A stretch of 64,000 nucleotides of DNA from JBMNQH01 sp050944035 (GTDB lineage Bacteria > Bacillota > Clostridia > Oscillospirales > Oscillospiraceae): contig JBMNQH010000011.1 of NCBI GenBank assembly GCA_050944035.1, forward strand, positions 8,964 through 72,963. Direction: 5' to 3'. A program made the translations under genes and the position numbers. Positions 1 through 8,261 of this stretch are shown here, in pieces (positions within the stretch are counted from its first letter, which is position 1; the number at the start of each line of letters is the position of its first letter). Below the pieces are notes generated by a model. It did no database searches. It worked only from the letters and a program-made list of their open reading frames with translations, and was not told where the DNA came from.

Positions 1-121
1 TTTCGCCCAGCAGAATATGGACTTCCCCAGAGAGAAGATCAAAATCCACCCGATCCAATGCAGTCACACCGGGATATTGTTTTGTTAGACTGGTGACGGT
101 TAAAACTGCCGATTGCTGCAT
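1..121 (-). CDS. Sugar ABC transporter ATP-binding protein, N-terminus only
   Basis: The gene runs off the left edge of the window; only the first 40 residues are present. They read as the start of a RbsA/MglA-type sugar-import ATPase: a short leader, then LTKQYPGVTALDRVDFDL and GEVHILLGE, which in this family comes just before the Walker A loop. The ATG at 121 has GGAAAGGA upstream. It lies downstream of the sugar-binding lipoprotein at 206-1309 on the same strand, as expected for a binding protein-ATPase-permease operon. The sugar cannot be told. The start is clear, but family assignment rests on a short stretch. Confidence 0.8.
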   Translation of the reverse strand, partial: MQQSAVLTVTSLTKQYPGVTALDRVDFDLLSGEVHILLGE

Positions 122-205
122 AAAAAATCCTTTCCGGATAAATCATCAAAATGGGCACAGGAAAACACTCCTGTGCCCAATCCGTTCATGATATCACATT
201 CAAAC

Positions 206-1309
206 TTAGTACCAGGCAAGATTGTCCATGTAATCTTTTACCGTATCTGCGGTAACAATCTGCGCTTCCTTTGCTTCTGGGAACACGACACGGCCATCGT
301 TTGGCGTAATGTCATAGTCAAGATTTAAGACCAGACAGACCGCAGCCACATAACCGATGCCAAAATGATCCATATTAAACGAGGCCCAGAGTTCTCCATT
401 TGCAATGGAGTTCGCTGCGTCCTCGTTACAGTCAAATCCGGTCACCAGAACATCGGACATATCGGCTGCTTTCAGCGCCTGGATGGCGCCCAGCGCCATC
501 TCATCGTTCAGGGCAATGATTGCATCCACATCCGTATATTTCTGAATCAGATTTTCCGTAACAGTCATTCCCTCTGTCCGCTTGAAATTGCCGGTCTGAG
601 AGGCAACGATTGCAATGTCCGGATAGTCTTTCAATGCATCGTTGATGCCCTGGAGACGATCCACAGCGTTTTCTGCACCCGGTGTCCCCTCAAGCAGGAT
701 GATCTTCCCTTCTCCGTTGAGCTGTTCTGCGACCTTTTCGGCCATCGTGTATCCTGTATCGTAGAAGGTCGGACCGATAAATGCCAACTCATAGTCGGCG
801 CACGGGGTTGTCATACTTACAACTGGAATCCCCGCTTCCTTTGCCTTACGAACACCCGGCAGAATTCCTTCACTGTCAACCGGTGCAATTGCAATTGCAT
901 CTACCCCGCGTTCAATCATATTTTCGATAATTTTAATCTGTTCTTCTACCGAGTCGTTGACAGACGGCGTAATCTGCAAGCATTCCACACCCATGTCTGC
1001 ACAGGCTTTGGCAACACCGTTCATCCAACCGGTACAGGCCGGATTGGTATTGTTTTTGACAATAACGGCAAGCGTATAGTCCTCTTTTGCAGTCAATGTA
1101 GTAGCGCAGGTAGAACCTGTTCCGCTGACCGGCAGCTCCCCGGATGCAACCAGATCTGCAAGTGCCTCTGTCTCCGCATCCTTTTCCTTGCTCTCGGTGC
1201 CTTGTTCCGTTTTTTCCTCTCCCGGTTCGGAACCGGCCATATTACACCCGGCAAACAGGGCGCATACCAAAAGTGCTGCAAGCAAAAGCGCAATCCATCG
1301 TCTCATCAT
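206..1309 (-). CDS. Sugar ABC transporter substrate-binding lipoprotein
   Basis: A 367-residue periplasmic-binding-protein type I (ribose/galactose class, Peripla_BP_4) protein that captures a sugar outside the membrane and hands it to an ABC importer. The N-terminus is a lipoprotein signal with lipobox LFAGC (Cys about residue 22), then a Glu/Lys-rich linker to about residue 60. The binding fold follows, with ENMIERGVDAIAIAP, EAGIPVVSMTTP and DAIIALNDEMALGAIQA, all typical of sugar binders. Two adjacent ATG codons (1309, 1306) could start it; AAGGTG lies upstream and fits the second slightly better. The neighbouring ATPase at 1-121 supports import rather than signalling. Ligand unknown. Confidence 0.9.
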   Translation of the reverse strand: MMRRWIALLLAALLVCALFAGCNMAGSEPGEEKTEQGTESKEKDAETEALADLVASGELPVSGTGSTCATTLTAKEDYTLAVIVKNNTNPACTGWMNGVAKACADMGVECLQITPSVNDSVEEQIKIIENMIERGVDAIAIAPVDSEGILPGVRKAKEAGIPVVSMTTPCADYELAFIGPTFYDTGYTMAEKVAEQLNGEGKIILLEGTPGAENAVDRLQGINDALKDYPDIAIVASQTGNFKRTEGMTVTENLIQKYTDVDAIIALNDEMALGAIQALKAADMSDVLVTGFDCNEDAANSIANGELWASFNMDHFGIGYVAAVCLVLNLDYDITPNDGRVVFPEAKEAQIVTADTVKDYMDNLAWY

Positions 1310-1385
1310 TCGATCACCTTTTATCGTGTTATAGTGCTGTTATTTTCATACAACCATGGCAACAAACGGCAACAATTATAGAAAT

Positions 1386-1414
1386 AGTATACCAGTATTT
1401 TTCCTATCGTGCAA
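1386..1414 (-). promoter_or_regulatory. Promoter of the sugar transporter operon
   Basis: On the minus strand TTGCAC and TATACT are separated by 17 bases, about 75 bases upstream of the binding-protein start. A sigma-A type promoter is inferred; no operator was recognised. Confidence 0.6.
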
Positions 1415-1451
1415 CAAGGAAAAGCGAAGTTCTACAAAAGGAAACAACAAA

Positions 1452-1487
1452 AGAAGGACGCCGAACAAGTAAGATTGGGGTCCTTCT
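1452..1487 (-). terminator. Terminator after the HD-LRR-GNAT operon
   Basis: An 8-bp inverted repeat (AGAAGGAC/GTCCTTCT) lies just past the stop of the GNAT gene. On the minus strand it is followed by a T-rich run. The loop is long, so strength is uncertain. Confidence 0.5.
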
Positions 1488-1491
1488 CTTG

Positions 1492-1986
1492 TTATTCTGC
1501 CAACCGGTGCAACGTATCCCCTGTCAGGCGATACGTTGTCCATTCCTTCATCGGCACTGCGCCGAGGGAACGGTAAAAATCTATGCTCGGCTGATTCCAG
1601 TCCAGACAGCTCCATTCCAATCGGCCGCAGCCGCGTTCGACTGTAATACGGGCAAGCTCCTGCAATAAACATTTGCCGTACCCTTTCCTCCGAAATTCGG
1701 GTAGCACAAACAAATCTTCCAGATAAATACCGCCTCGGCCCAAAAACGTGGAAAAATTATGAAAGAATAACGCAAACCCCACTTCTGTTTCCTCGTCATT
1801 CAAGACAAATAGAACTTCTGCTCTCTTTCGATCGAAAATCCACTCCCGCAGGAGCGCAGGTGTTGCCACAACCTGATCTGATAACTGCTCGTAGTCTGCC
1901 AATGCCTGAATAAATGAGGCAATCCGTTCTTCATCCCCAGAATGTGCAACTCGAAATCGTACCAAGTGTTTTTGATCCTTTTTCAT
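1492..1986 (-). CDS. GNAT family N-acetyltransferase (SSAT-like)
   Basis: A 164-residue acetyl-CoA dependent N-acetyltransferase. The acetyl-CoA binding signature is visible as YLEDLFVLPEFRRKGYGKCLL (about residues 92-112), followed by RLEWSCLDWNQPSIDFYRSLGA. This order and the YLEDLFV motif are those of the spermidine/diamine or thialysine acetyltransferase branch, so an amine substrate is likely but not proven. The ATG overlaps the stop of the LRR gene upstream by four bases (ATGA), so the two are translationally coupled. It is the last gene of a three-gene operon with the LRR and HD genes. Confidence 0.88.
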   Translation of the reverse strand: MKKDQKHLVRFRVAHSGDEERIASFIQALADYEQLSDQVVATPALLREWIFDRKRAEVLFVLNDEETEVGFALFFHNFSTFLGRGGIYLEDLFVLPEFRRKGYGKCLLQELARITVERGCGRLEWSCLDWNQPSIDFYRSLGAVPMKEWTTYRLTGDTLHRLAE

Positions 1987-2702
1987 GATTCTGTAGCAAA
2001 GAACGGAATGCCATGTTCATCCGCATAGTTTGCTGCCAGAGAATCCGCCGGAGCATGAATGGCAGTATTTGATGTACCAAATAAATCCCTGCCAAGCTTT
2101 ACCAAACTGCCAGGAAGATGAACTGCCTCGATGCCGCTGTCAGCGAAAGCGCCGTCGAGAACCCGTTCCAGCCCCTCTGCAAAATGAAGTTCTGTAAGTG
2201 CCGGGCAATTGCTGAATGCAGCAGGACCGACGAAATTCAAGGTATCCGGCAAATGGACCGTGTGAAGACTTGTGCAACCTTCAAATGTACTACGGTGAAT
2301 ACCGCGAAGCTTGGCTGGAAGACGCAACTCCTGCAGCTTTGGACAGAAGGTAAAGGCATAGCTGTCAATCAATTCGATCTCAGTTGGCAGCACAATCTCT
2401 TCCAGCTGTGGGCAGCCGCCAAATGCGCCGTTACCGATTTCTCGAATGGATTCCGGCAATACAACCTTGGTGATAGTCTCGTTCTTTGCAAATGCATATT
2501 CGCTCAGAATGGTAATAGGATGGCCATCGATGTCTGCCGGTACCGTTACCTCACACGCATCTCCCTGATAATAATCAAGAGAAAGCTCTTTATTTTTTTG
2601 AAGCCGAAAAACAAATCCATCGATCTCCATTTCGATCTGTTCTACTGCCTCGGCAGCTGTTTCTTCCATCTCCGGGGTCGTATTTCTCTTTGTTTCTTCC
2701 AT
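1983..2702 (-). CDS. BspA-type leucine-rich repeat protein
   Basis: A 239-residue protein with several LRR_5 (BspA-like) repeats from about residue 60 to 200. The repeats recur as I.SEYAFA..ETITKVVLPESIREIGNGAF, ..IELIDSYAFTFCP and ..LRGIHRSTFEGCT. The first 50 residues are acidic and lack a signal peptide, so it is probably cytoplasmic, unlike many surface BspA proteins. These repeats usually mediate protein binding; no partner is indicated. GGAG sits about ten bases before the ATG. It lies 30 bases after the HD gene and overlaps the GNAT gene by four bases, so all three are one operon. A second LRR_5 gene lies at 15892-16518. Confidence 0.85.
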   Translation of the reverse strand: MEETKRNTTPEMEETAAEAVEQIEMEIDGFVFRLQKNKELSLDYYQGDACEVTVPADIDGHPITILSEYAFAKNETITKVVLPESIREIGNGAFGGCPQLEEIVLPTEIELIDSYAFTFCPKLQELRLPAKLRGIHRSTFEGCTSLHTVHLPDTLNFVGPAAFSNCPALTELHFAEGLERVLDGAFADSGIEAVHLPGSLVKLGRDLFGTSNTAIHAPADSLAANYADEHGIPFFATES

Positions 2703-2732
2703 AACTTTTTCTCCTATCCTATTTGAATTCTG

Positions 2733-3323
2733 CTAGTTGACGATTGTTCCCAGTTCTTTCTGAACCGATTCCTCGCAGGATCGCATGGCAAGAATTGTAT
2801 TTTCCTGCAACTTCGCAAGATCCCATCCCAGTAGTTCTGCTCCGCGTCCAATGACTTCACGAGAACAGCCCGCTGCAAATTTCTTGTCTTTGTACTTTTT
2901 CTTGAGGCTTTTTACTTCCATATCCATTACACTTTTGCTGGGACGCATCAGCGCAGCGGCACCAATCAAGCCGGTGAGCTCGTCCGCCGCAAACAATACC
3001 TTTTCCATTTCATGTTCTGGAGCAATATCCACCGTAATCCCATAGCCATGGCTGCAAATCGCATGGATCATATCTTCTCCAACGCCGCCTGCCCGCAGCA
3101 ATTCCGGCGCTTTTATACAATGCTGATCCGGATACTGTTCAAAATCGATATCGTGAAGCAGTCCGACGAGCGCCCAGAAGTCTGCTTCCTCCTCATAACC
3201 AAGCGTATTGGCATACCAGCGCATCACACCTTCCACCGTCAGCGCATGCTGAAGATGAAAGGCATCTTTATTATAGGCCATTAGAAGCTGAAGCGCCGCT
3301 TCTCTGGTAATGTGTTCCCGCAC
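2733..3323 (-). CDS. HD domain hydrolase
   Basis: A 196-residue HD-superfamily protein (metal-dependent phosphohydrolase fold). The HD doublet is at about residues 57-58 (LLHDIDFEQYPDQH), with further metal-type histidines in HAICSHGYG and a conserved DELTGLI. Substrates of this YedJ-like group are not established. I start it at the GTG at 3323 because GGAGGG lies seven bases before it. The longer reading to 3419 passes through the promoter and has no ribosome site. First gene of the operon with the LRR and GNAT genes. Confidence 0.85.
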   Translation of the reverse strand: MREHITREAALQLLMAYNKDAFHLQHALTVEGVMRWYANTLGYEEEADFWALVGLLHDIDFEQYPDQHCIKAPELLRAGGVGEDMIHAICSHGYGITVDIAPEHEMEKVLFAADELTGLIGAAALMRPSKSVMDMEVKSLKKKYKDKKFAAGCSREVIGRGAELLGWDLAKLQENTILAMRSCEESVQKELGTIVN

Positions 3324-3357
3324 AATAATCCCTCCATTTATTGATACACTTGGTATA

Positions 3358-3386
3358 AAAATACGTACTTTTGGAAAAAAAGTCAA
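3358..3386 (-). promoter_or_regulatory. Promoter of the HD-LRR-GNAT operon
   Basis: TTGACT and TATTTT are spaced by 17 bases on the minus strand, 35 bases before the GTG start of the HD gene. Confidence 0.55.
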
Positions 3387-3479
3387 GTATTGTACAGTAT
3401 TTTCTATTGCGATATACAAAAACTGTTTAAAAGCTATCTTATTATTCCCATAAATGGTGCTCTTGTATATGGATTTTCA

Positions 3480-3508
3480 TTGACAGGTAAAAATCAGATT
3501 GCTACAAT
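3480..3508 (+). promoter_or_regulatory. Promoter of the 3558-4397 gene pair
   Basis: TTGACA and TACAAT are separated by 17 bases, 50 bases before the start codon of the first unknown gene. It is divergent from the HD operon promoter about 100 bases away. Confidence 0.7.
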
Positions 3509-3557
3509 ATAAACATGAAATATCAGGAAATGATTGGATAAAAGGAGCCTTGGCCAA

Positions 3558-4043
3558 ATGATTACATTGGATTCTTATCAAACAGAAATGGCTGCCATTC
3601 TCGACCGGGAAATTGGCAACCGAAAAATTGAAGAAGCTTATCTCTCCGGAGATGGTTATGTTACGTTTGTCTCTCTAACCACGGAAGCAGACAAACAAAC
3701 GCTTTCTCCTTATACCGGAAACCCCGTGGAAGAGACCACGTTTGATGCATTTTTCCAGGAAATTTTTGGGGATGATATATTGTTCGAGATTCCAACTTTT
3801 ACTATTTTTCGTATCCAATTCGGCATCGATACAGTCAAACCGTTATTTGACGCTGCCGGTCTGGACTGGAACCGGGAAATTGGCAGAATCATTTGCAACA
3901 GCAACATGATCCTCGACTGTGGAGGACCAACCGAAGGTCTCTATACTGCGGAAGAGCTGGAGGAAAGCGGTGTAATCGATCAGGTGGAGAGCATGGCAAA
4001 ATATTGCAAAATCTGTGACGATATTAGCCTGTCTTTGCAGTGA
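3558..4043 (+). CDS. Hypothetical protein, 161 residues
   Basis: I do not recognise this family. It is acidic and soluble, with no signal peptide or membrane segment. It contains hydrophobic beta-like stretches such as DILFEIPTFTIFRIQFG and ends in a Cys-containing tail (YCKICDD). The ATG at 3558 is preferred over an upstream in-frame ATG at 3534 because AAAGGAG lies ten bases before it. The upstream ATG has no ribosome site. It is followed 12 bases later by another unknown gene, and both sit behind one good promoter, so they are probably co-expressed. Confidence 0.75.
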   Translation: MITLDSYQTEMAAILDREIGNRKIEEAYLSGDGYVTFVSLTTEADKQTLSPYTGNPVEETTFDAFFQEIFGDDILFEIPTFTIFRIQFGIDTVKPLFDAAGLDWNREIGRIICNSNMILDCGGPTEGLYTAEELEESGVIDQVESMAKYCKICDDISLSLQ

Positions 4044-4055
4044 GGTGCTATACCA

Positions 4056-4397
4056 ATGTTAGATTATCAAACTGCGCTTACTGTGTGGAATACATTACAG
4101 GAAGTGTTTCTGGTACGCTGCGAAGAGAATCCAAATGCTCATGAGTTTTTTGAGGAATTTCTCCACAGTGCGGTAGACTATGCCGCAATCCGGACAAACT
4201 GGTCGTTTATGACAACCGCCGAGCAGCTAAATCAAGACCATTATCGCACAGTACACCACGATGCATTCATGGCAAGACTACAAGCTGTCTGTCGAATTTG
4301 CGGTATTACTGACCTTGAGACCTGGATGCCGGACCGTAAAACAAAAGGCGACTTTGCGTGCTATATCACGGCTTTTCTCGGTCTCTCACAACGATAA
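4056..4397 (+). CDS. Hypothetical protein, 113 residues
   Basis: Unrecognised small soluble protein, mostly helical by composition (NTLQEVFLVRCEENPNAHEFFEEFLHS in overlapping helices). No signal peptide or metal motif. It begins 12 bases after the stop of the 161-residue gene, whose 3' end supplies the GAGG ribosome site, so the two are co-transcribed and perhaps work together. Nothing in the sequence tells the function. Confidence 0.7.
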   Translation: MLDYQTALTVWNTLQEVFLVRCEENPNAHEFFEEFLHSAVDYAAIRTNWSFMTTAEQLNQDHYRTVHHDAFMARLQAVCRICGITDLETWMPDRKTKGDFACYITAFLGLSQR

Positions 4398-4505
4398 AGC
4401 ATAAATTCACTTTACATATTGCTTTTCTGAAAGCAAAATCATGCCGTAATCTTTGTCTTAACAAGGCAAAACCAAAATCGTAGATAAGGGGGATCTTCTA
4501 TTTCT

Positions 4506-5720
4506 ATGTATATCATTCGTTCCATCGCACCGGATACCTTTTATGTCGGTGCCAGTTCCCGCCGTTTGGCAAAATTTGAAAATCTCTTTCCCATCCCCCG
4601 CGGTGTCTCTTACAACTCCTATGTCATTTTAGATGAGAAAACTGCACTGTTGGATACCGCGGACGCTGCTGTTGGTCTGCAATTTATTGAAAATCTAACC
4701 GCTGCATTGCAGAACCGTCCATTGGATTATTTGGTCATAAACCATATGGAACCGGACCACGCCGTTTCGATTGGACAAATCCTGCTGCGTTGGCCAAATG
4801 TACAACTTGTCTGCAATGCAAAAACAATTCCCATGCTGAAGGCCTATTTCCCAAACGCTGCTGATCAAATTACTGCAGCGCTTCTCGTAAAAGAGGGCGA
4901 CACCCTCTGTCTGGGCAGCCATACCTTGCAGTTTATTATGGCACCAATGGTTCACTGGCCAGAAGTTATGATGACGTTTGACAACGCAACCGGCATACTC
5001 TTCTCTGCGGATGCTTTTGGTACTTTTGGCGCACTGTCCAATCTCTTTGCAGATGAAGTGGACTTTTCACGGGATTGGTTGAACGATGCACGACGCTATT
5101 ATGCAAACATCGTGGGTAAATATGGAACTCAAGTACAAAATGTTTTAAAAAAAGCGGCTGCTCTGCCGATTCAAATCCTTGCACCTTTGCATGGACCGAT
5201 CTGGCGTAAGGATCTCGCTTGGTTTTTGGAGAAATATGACCTGTGGAGCCGTTATATACCGGAGGACAAAGGCGTTATTATTTTGTACGGCAGTATGTAT
5301 GGCAACACAGAAAACGCTGCCAATGTGCTGGCAAATCGGCTCGCAGAATGTGGAATCACAACTATTGTCTCGTATGATATCTCCAATACCGACAACAGTG
5401 TCTTGATCGCCGAATGCTTCCGCACAAGTCATATCGTCCTGGCAAGCCCGACTTACAACGGCGGTCTTTATCTGCCCATGGCCGAACTTTTGGACGATAT
5501 GAAGGCATTGGCCTTGCAAAATCGTAGCTTTTCAATCATTGAAAATGGCAGCTGGGCTCCGGTGGCCGCAAAACTTATGACAGAAAAAATTTCTCAGTTG
5601 AAAAACTGCACCATATTAGAACCAATGCTGACGTTACGTGGTACGCTCGGCAGCGCACAGGAGGAAATTCTGTACGCCATGGCAGATGCAATTGCAAATA
5701 CGCTGAAAGAAACTATTTAG
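4506..5720 (+). CDS. fprA: FprA-type A-flavoprotein (flavodiiron oxygen/NO reductase)
   Basis: A 404-residue flavodiiron protein that reduces O2 to water, or NO to N2O, in anaerobes, taking electrons from rubredoxin or a related donor. Residues 1-250 form a metallo-beta-lactamase-like di-iron domain; the iron motif H-x-E-x-D-H is seen as HMEPDHA at residues 80-86. Residues 254-400 are a flavodoxin domain with the FMN loop ILYGSMYGNTENAA and later SPTYNGG. The length matches the two-domain class, with no extra rubredoxin domain. It is monocistronic, with AAGGGGG upstream and a strong terminator after it. Role in oxygen tolerance is inferred from the family. Confidence 0.93.
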   Translation: MYIIRSIAPDTFYVGASSRRLAKFENLFPIPRGVSYNSYVILDEKTALLDTADAAVGLQFIENLTAALQNRPLDYLVINHMEPDHAVSIGQILLRWPNVQLVCNAKTIPMLKAYFPNAADQITAALLVKEGDTLCLGSHTLQFIMAPMVHWPEVMMTFDNATGILFSADAFGTFGALSNLFADEVDFSRDWLNDARRYYANIVGKYGTQVQNVLKKAAALPIQILAPLHGPIWRKDLAWFLEKYDLWSRYIPEDKGVIILYGSMYGNTENAANVLANRLAECGITTIVSYDISNTDNSVLIAECFRTSHIVLASPTYNGGLYLPMAELLDDMKALALQNRSFSIIENGSWAPVAAKLMTEKISQLKNCTILEPMLTLRGTLGSAQEEILYAMADAIANTLKETI

Positions 5721-5733
5721 TTCTTTGCATTTT

Positions 5734-5778
5734 AAAACCTCGCCACTGAAGAGAGAACCTTCGGTTGGCGGGGTTTTA
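5734..5778 (+). terminator. Terminator of the flavoprotein gene
   Basis: The arms AAAACCTCGCCA and TTGGCGGGGTTTT enclose a loop that can fold further. The T run follows the 3' arm. Confidence 0.85.
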
Positions 5779-5975
5779 TATTGTCTTTATGGAAAGTCGT
5801 GCGGGAGTTCAGCTCAAGTTGCGCTAATTTTAAAATTTCTTCTTACATCTTTGAAAAAATTATGTTATAATTTTATGTAGAAACAGCAGCTGTTTGAACC
5901 CTCATAAAGGATGAAATGGAAATCCGGCAGGTAGCAGAACCTGCCTATGGAAAGCGTCAGAATAGGAGTTATATA

Positions 5976-6491
5976 ATGTTTAAACTTGGACAAACGATCC
6001 TGCACGGAAACCAAGGTGTCTGCACCGTGGAGGCAATCGGTCCACAAAATTTTACGGGACGACAGGAAGCACGTATTTATTATACGCTTTCCCCTGTCCA
6101 CCACGAAGGCACTTTATTTGTGCCAGTCGATTCCGCTGTATTTCTTCGCGAGGTGATTACAAAAGAAGCGGCGGAGGATCTAATCCGGCAAATTCCTTCC
6201 GTTGAAACAGAGCCATTCGAACAAAGGAATCCTCGGCTGATTGATGAACACTATCAAACGCTGCTGCGATCTCACGACTGTATTGATCTGGTTCGTATTA
6301 TTAAAACACTCCTTGTAAAACGCCGAACTGTCGCAAAAAACGGAAAACGGCTTGGGCAGATGGAAGAACGATATTTAAAACGTGCAAAACAAATGCTTTA
6401 CGATGAACTTGCTGTTGCATTGGATATTCCAATAGATGATGTACCAGATTATGTCCGCAACGCAATCAAACAACTTGAGAAGGAAACCTAA
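5976..6491 (+). CDS. CarD family transcriptional regulator
   Basis: A 171-residue CarD/CdnL protein. Residues 1-60 form the CarD/TRCF RNA-polymerase interacting domain (FKLGQTILHGNQGVCTVEAI, YYTLSP, LFVPVD). The rest is the helical DNA-binding part ending in DDVPDYVRNAIKQLE. Family members bind the polymerase beta subunit and stabilise open promoter complexes, often at rRNA promoters. I use the ATG at 5976 because AGGAG lies seven bases upstream; an in-frame ATG at 5916 lacks a ribosome site. A TATAAT box at about 5866 may drive it. Single gene with its own terminator. Confidence 0.9.
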   Translation: MFKLGQTILHGNQGVCTVEAIGPQNFTGRQEARIYYTLSPVHHEGTLFVPVDSAVFLREVITKEAAEDLIRQIPSVETEPFEQRNPRLIDEHYQTLLRSHDCIDLVRIIKTLLVKRRTVAKNGKRLGQMEERYLKRAKQMLYDELAVALDIPIDDVPDYVRNAIKQLEKET

Positions 6492-6499
6492 TAAAAACA

Positions 6500-6549
6500 T
6501 CAGAGAAAGACGGCCTGGGACTGAAGCCCCAGGCCGTCTTTCTCTGATA
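6500..6549. terminator. Bidirectional terminator between carD-like gene and CpXC gene
   Basis: A near-perfect 20-bp stem (ATCAGAGAAAGACGGCCTGG and its complement) with A-rich and T-rich sides. It is placed between convergent genes, so it can serve both. Confidence 0.85.
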
Positions 6550-6576
6550 AACATATGAATAAATGAACAAATATGG

Positions 6577-7260
6577 TTATTCCTGTGGTTCCCCTTGCTG
6601 CATTTTTTGCAGAACCGTGTTCAAAAATTCACTGGCCCAATTGAAGTCAACCACTTCATAGAAATCCTTGGGCAAATCCTTGATATCGCTTGCCAGCTCT
6701 TCAATAAATTCATAAAAGACATCCGTAACTTCCAAATCGTGATCCATACCGGTATGGTCAATCAACGCAATGGCTTCCCGGCCTCCATTGATGGTGTCAT
6801 AGATGATATTCACAATTTGGAGATCAGGCATCTGGTTCATGATATCCCCAAGGGCATAGTGCTTGCAAACTTCGATCACACGGTCATCGCGGCCATGGTC
6901 CGCAATTAAAATTTTCTCACGCAATTGCTGCGCATTCCGTACAATGCGCAGTGTATATCCCATATCAGCAAAAGGATTTTGCGTATGGGAATTTTCAATA
7001 ATGCGCTCAATCGCCAGTTCTGCTTCTTCCTCTTCTCCTGCTGCAAGAAATATCATCAACTTCTTTTCCGGATCATGGTACCAGACATTATAGAGATACT
7101 CCACGGTGGTATTACATTCCGGACAGACAAAGTCAAAAATGCTGCCATCCAATACAGATGCCTTCAATTCGGGCTGCCGGGCAACATTGATGCTTTCAAA
7201 TACTTCCATTTCATGTTGTTTGCCGCATTTTGGACAAATAACCTGTTCCATTTTTGCCAT
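6577..7260 (-). CDS. CpXC domain protein
   Basis: A 227-residue protein with two C-P-x-C zinc motifs near the N-terminus (CPKC at about residue 9, CPEC at about residue 46). The spacing is that of the CpXC domain (PF14353), which is of unknown function. The remaining 150 residues are acidic and soluble (EEEEAELAIERII, then a long helical tail ending MQQGEPQE). AAGGAG lies six bases before the ATG. Monocistronic, convergent with the CarD-like gene. The zinc-binding inference is from the cysteines only. Confidence 0.85.
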   Translation of the reverse strand: MAKMEQVICPKCGKQHEMEVFESINVARQPELKASVLDGSIFDFVCPECNTTVEYLYNVWYHDPEKKLMIFLAAGEEEEAELAIERIIENSHTQNPFADMGYTLRIVRNAQQLREKILIADHGRDDRVIEVCKHYALGDIMNQMPDLQIVNIIYDTINGGREAIALIDHTGMDHDLEVTDVFYEFIEELASDIKDLPKDFYEVVDFNWASEFLNTVLQKMQQGEPQE

Positions 7261-7683
7261 ACTGTTCTCCTTATCGGGATTTCTTTTAAAATCCTGTTGT
7301 AGTGATATACACTATATAAAATCCATGCCAGACTTGTCAAGCAGAACCGCCAAGAAAACCCTAACAGAAAAAAGAAATTATCATCATTGGGTATACTAAA
7401 GATATTCTCCTATAGACAACGCACACACAAACATTCTCTTCGTTACAAATAGAAAGAGATTTCATAAAAAGTTCTGCTCATAGGACTTGTTGCAGAAAAA
7501 AATCCATGCTATACTGTTAAAGTACTACTTAAGAATTAAATTAGATCTTAAATCATTGTTTTGAACTCTGTTCTATTTATAATAGTGTTGCTCGGTCTTA
7601 TTTACAGTCTGATTTATACAGATCTTATCATTGTTTGCCTCCCCACCGAGGGTTTATCAAAAATCTGAAAGGAGTAGATTCAT
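7261..7683 (+). promoter_or_regulatory. Promoter region and long leader before the PNPOx-like gene
   Basis: This 420-base gap is AT-rich with no open frame I trust. Two plus-strand promoters can be read: TTGTTG-17-TATACT (7487-7515) and TTGTTT-16-TATAAT (7556-7583). The first would give a leader of about 160 bases. Within it CTCGGT (7591-7596) can pair with ACCGAG (7645-7650), closing a folded region just before the ribosome site. No known riboswitch consensus was recognised. Confidence 0.45.
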
Positions 7684-8082
7684 ATGACTGAAATTCTGAC
7701 CTTTTTTAAAGAAAATCCGAAGTTTTTCATTGCCACAATGGATGGGGACCAGCCACGTGTCCGACCGTTTGGCGCAATCACCTACTTTGAGGATAATCTC
7801 TATATCTGTACGAGTAATCAGAAACGCGTATTCAAACAAATTCTCGAAAATCCGAAAATCGAACTCTGCGGTATTTCTAAGAACGGAGATAGTTGGCTTC
7901 GCGTTCAAGCTGTTGCAGTTCTTGACAGCCGGCGGGAGGCACGGGTTGCCATGTTGGCTGATAATCCGGAGCTGAAGAATATATATCATCCCGATGATGG
8001 CGTTTTTGAAGTCTTGTATTTACAAAATGTCATCGCAACCTTCTGCGAATTTGGCAGTGCTCCCAGCACAGTAACTTACTGA
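7684..8082 (+). CDS. Pyridoxamine 5'-phosphate oxidase-like flavin protein
   Basis: A 132-residue split-barrel protein of the PNPOx-like family. The pattern FFIATMDGDQPRVRPFGAITYFEDNLYICTSNQKRVFKQILENPKIELCG is the classic start of this group. These bind FMN or a related cofactor at a dimer interface and reduce small molecules. The true pyridoxamine oxidases are longer, so vitamin B6 synthesis is not implied. AAAGGAG lies nine bases before the ATG. Single gene with a long leader upstream. Confidence 0.85.
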   Translation: MTEILTFFKENPKFFIATMDGDQPRVRPFGAITYFEDNLYICTSNQKRVFKQILENPKIELCGISKNGDSWLRVQAVAVLDSRREARVAMLADNPELKNIYHPDDGVFEVLYLQNVIATFCEFGSAPSTVTY

Positions 8083-8104
8083 TATCTCTTATTTTTTCGA
8101 TCCC

Positions 8105-8143
8105 CCCTGACGTGGCAATGCTCCGCGACAGGGGCTTCTTATT
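8105..8143 (+). terminator. Terminator after the PNPOx-like gene
   Basis: The arms CCCCTG and CAGGGG are extended by internal pairing and followed by CTTCTTATT. The T tail is imperfect, so efficiency is uncertain. Confidence 0.5.
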
Positions 8144-8161
8144 AAAACATATAGAATAGGC

Positions 8162-8190
8162 TTGACAAATTGTGAAAGAGGTCGTATAAT
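8162..8190 (+). promoter_or_regulatory. asnB promoter
   Basis: Consensus TTGACA and TATAAT separated by 17 bases. The spacer end AAAGAGGTCG and the -10 box closely match the promoter of the type III glutamine synthetase at 27864-27892. Transcription would begin near 8197. Confidence 0.9.
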
Positions 8191-8207
8191 GCTCACATCA
8201 AAACGAC

Positions 8208-8243
8208 AAAGGCGTCGCAGAGTTTTCTGTGGCGCCTTTTTAT
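8208..8243 (+). promoter_or_regulatory. Leader terminator (attenuator) upstream of asnB
   Basis: A 12-bp stem (AGGCGTCGCAGA with TCTGTGGCGCCT, two G-U pairs) and a GTTT loop are followed by TTTTTAT, immediately after the predicted start of transcription and 115 bases before asnB. A complete intrinsic terminator in the leader implies conditional readthrough. The same hairpin stands in the glutamine synthetase leader at 27812-27842. Confidence 0.75.
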
Positions 8244-8261
8244 ACTGTAAAATTGTATCTC

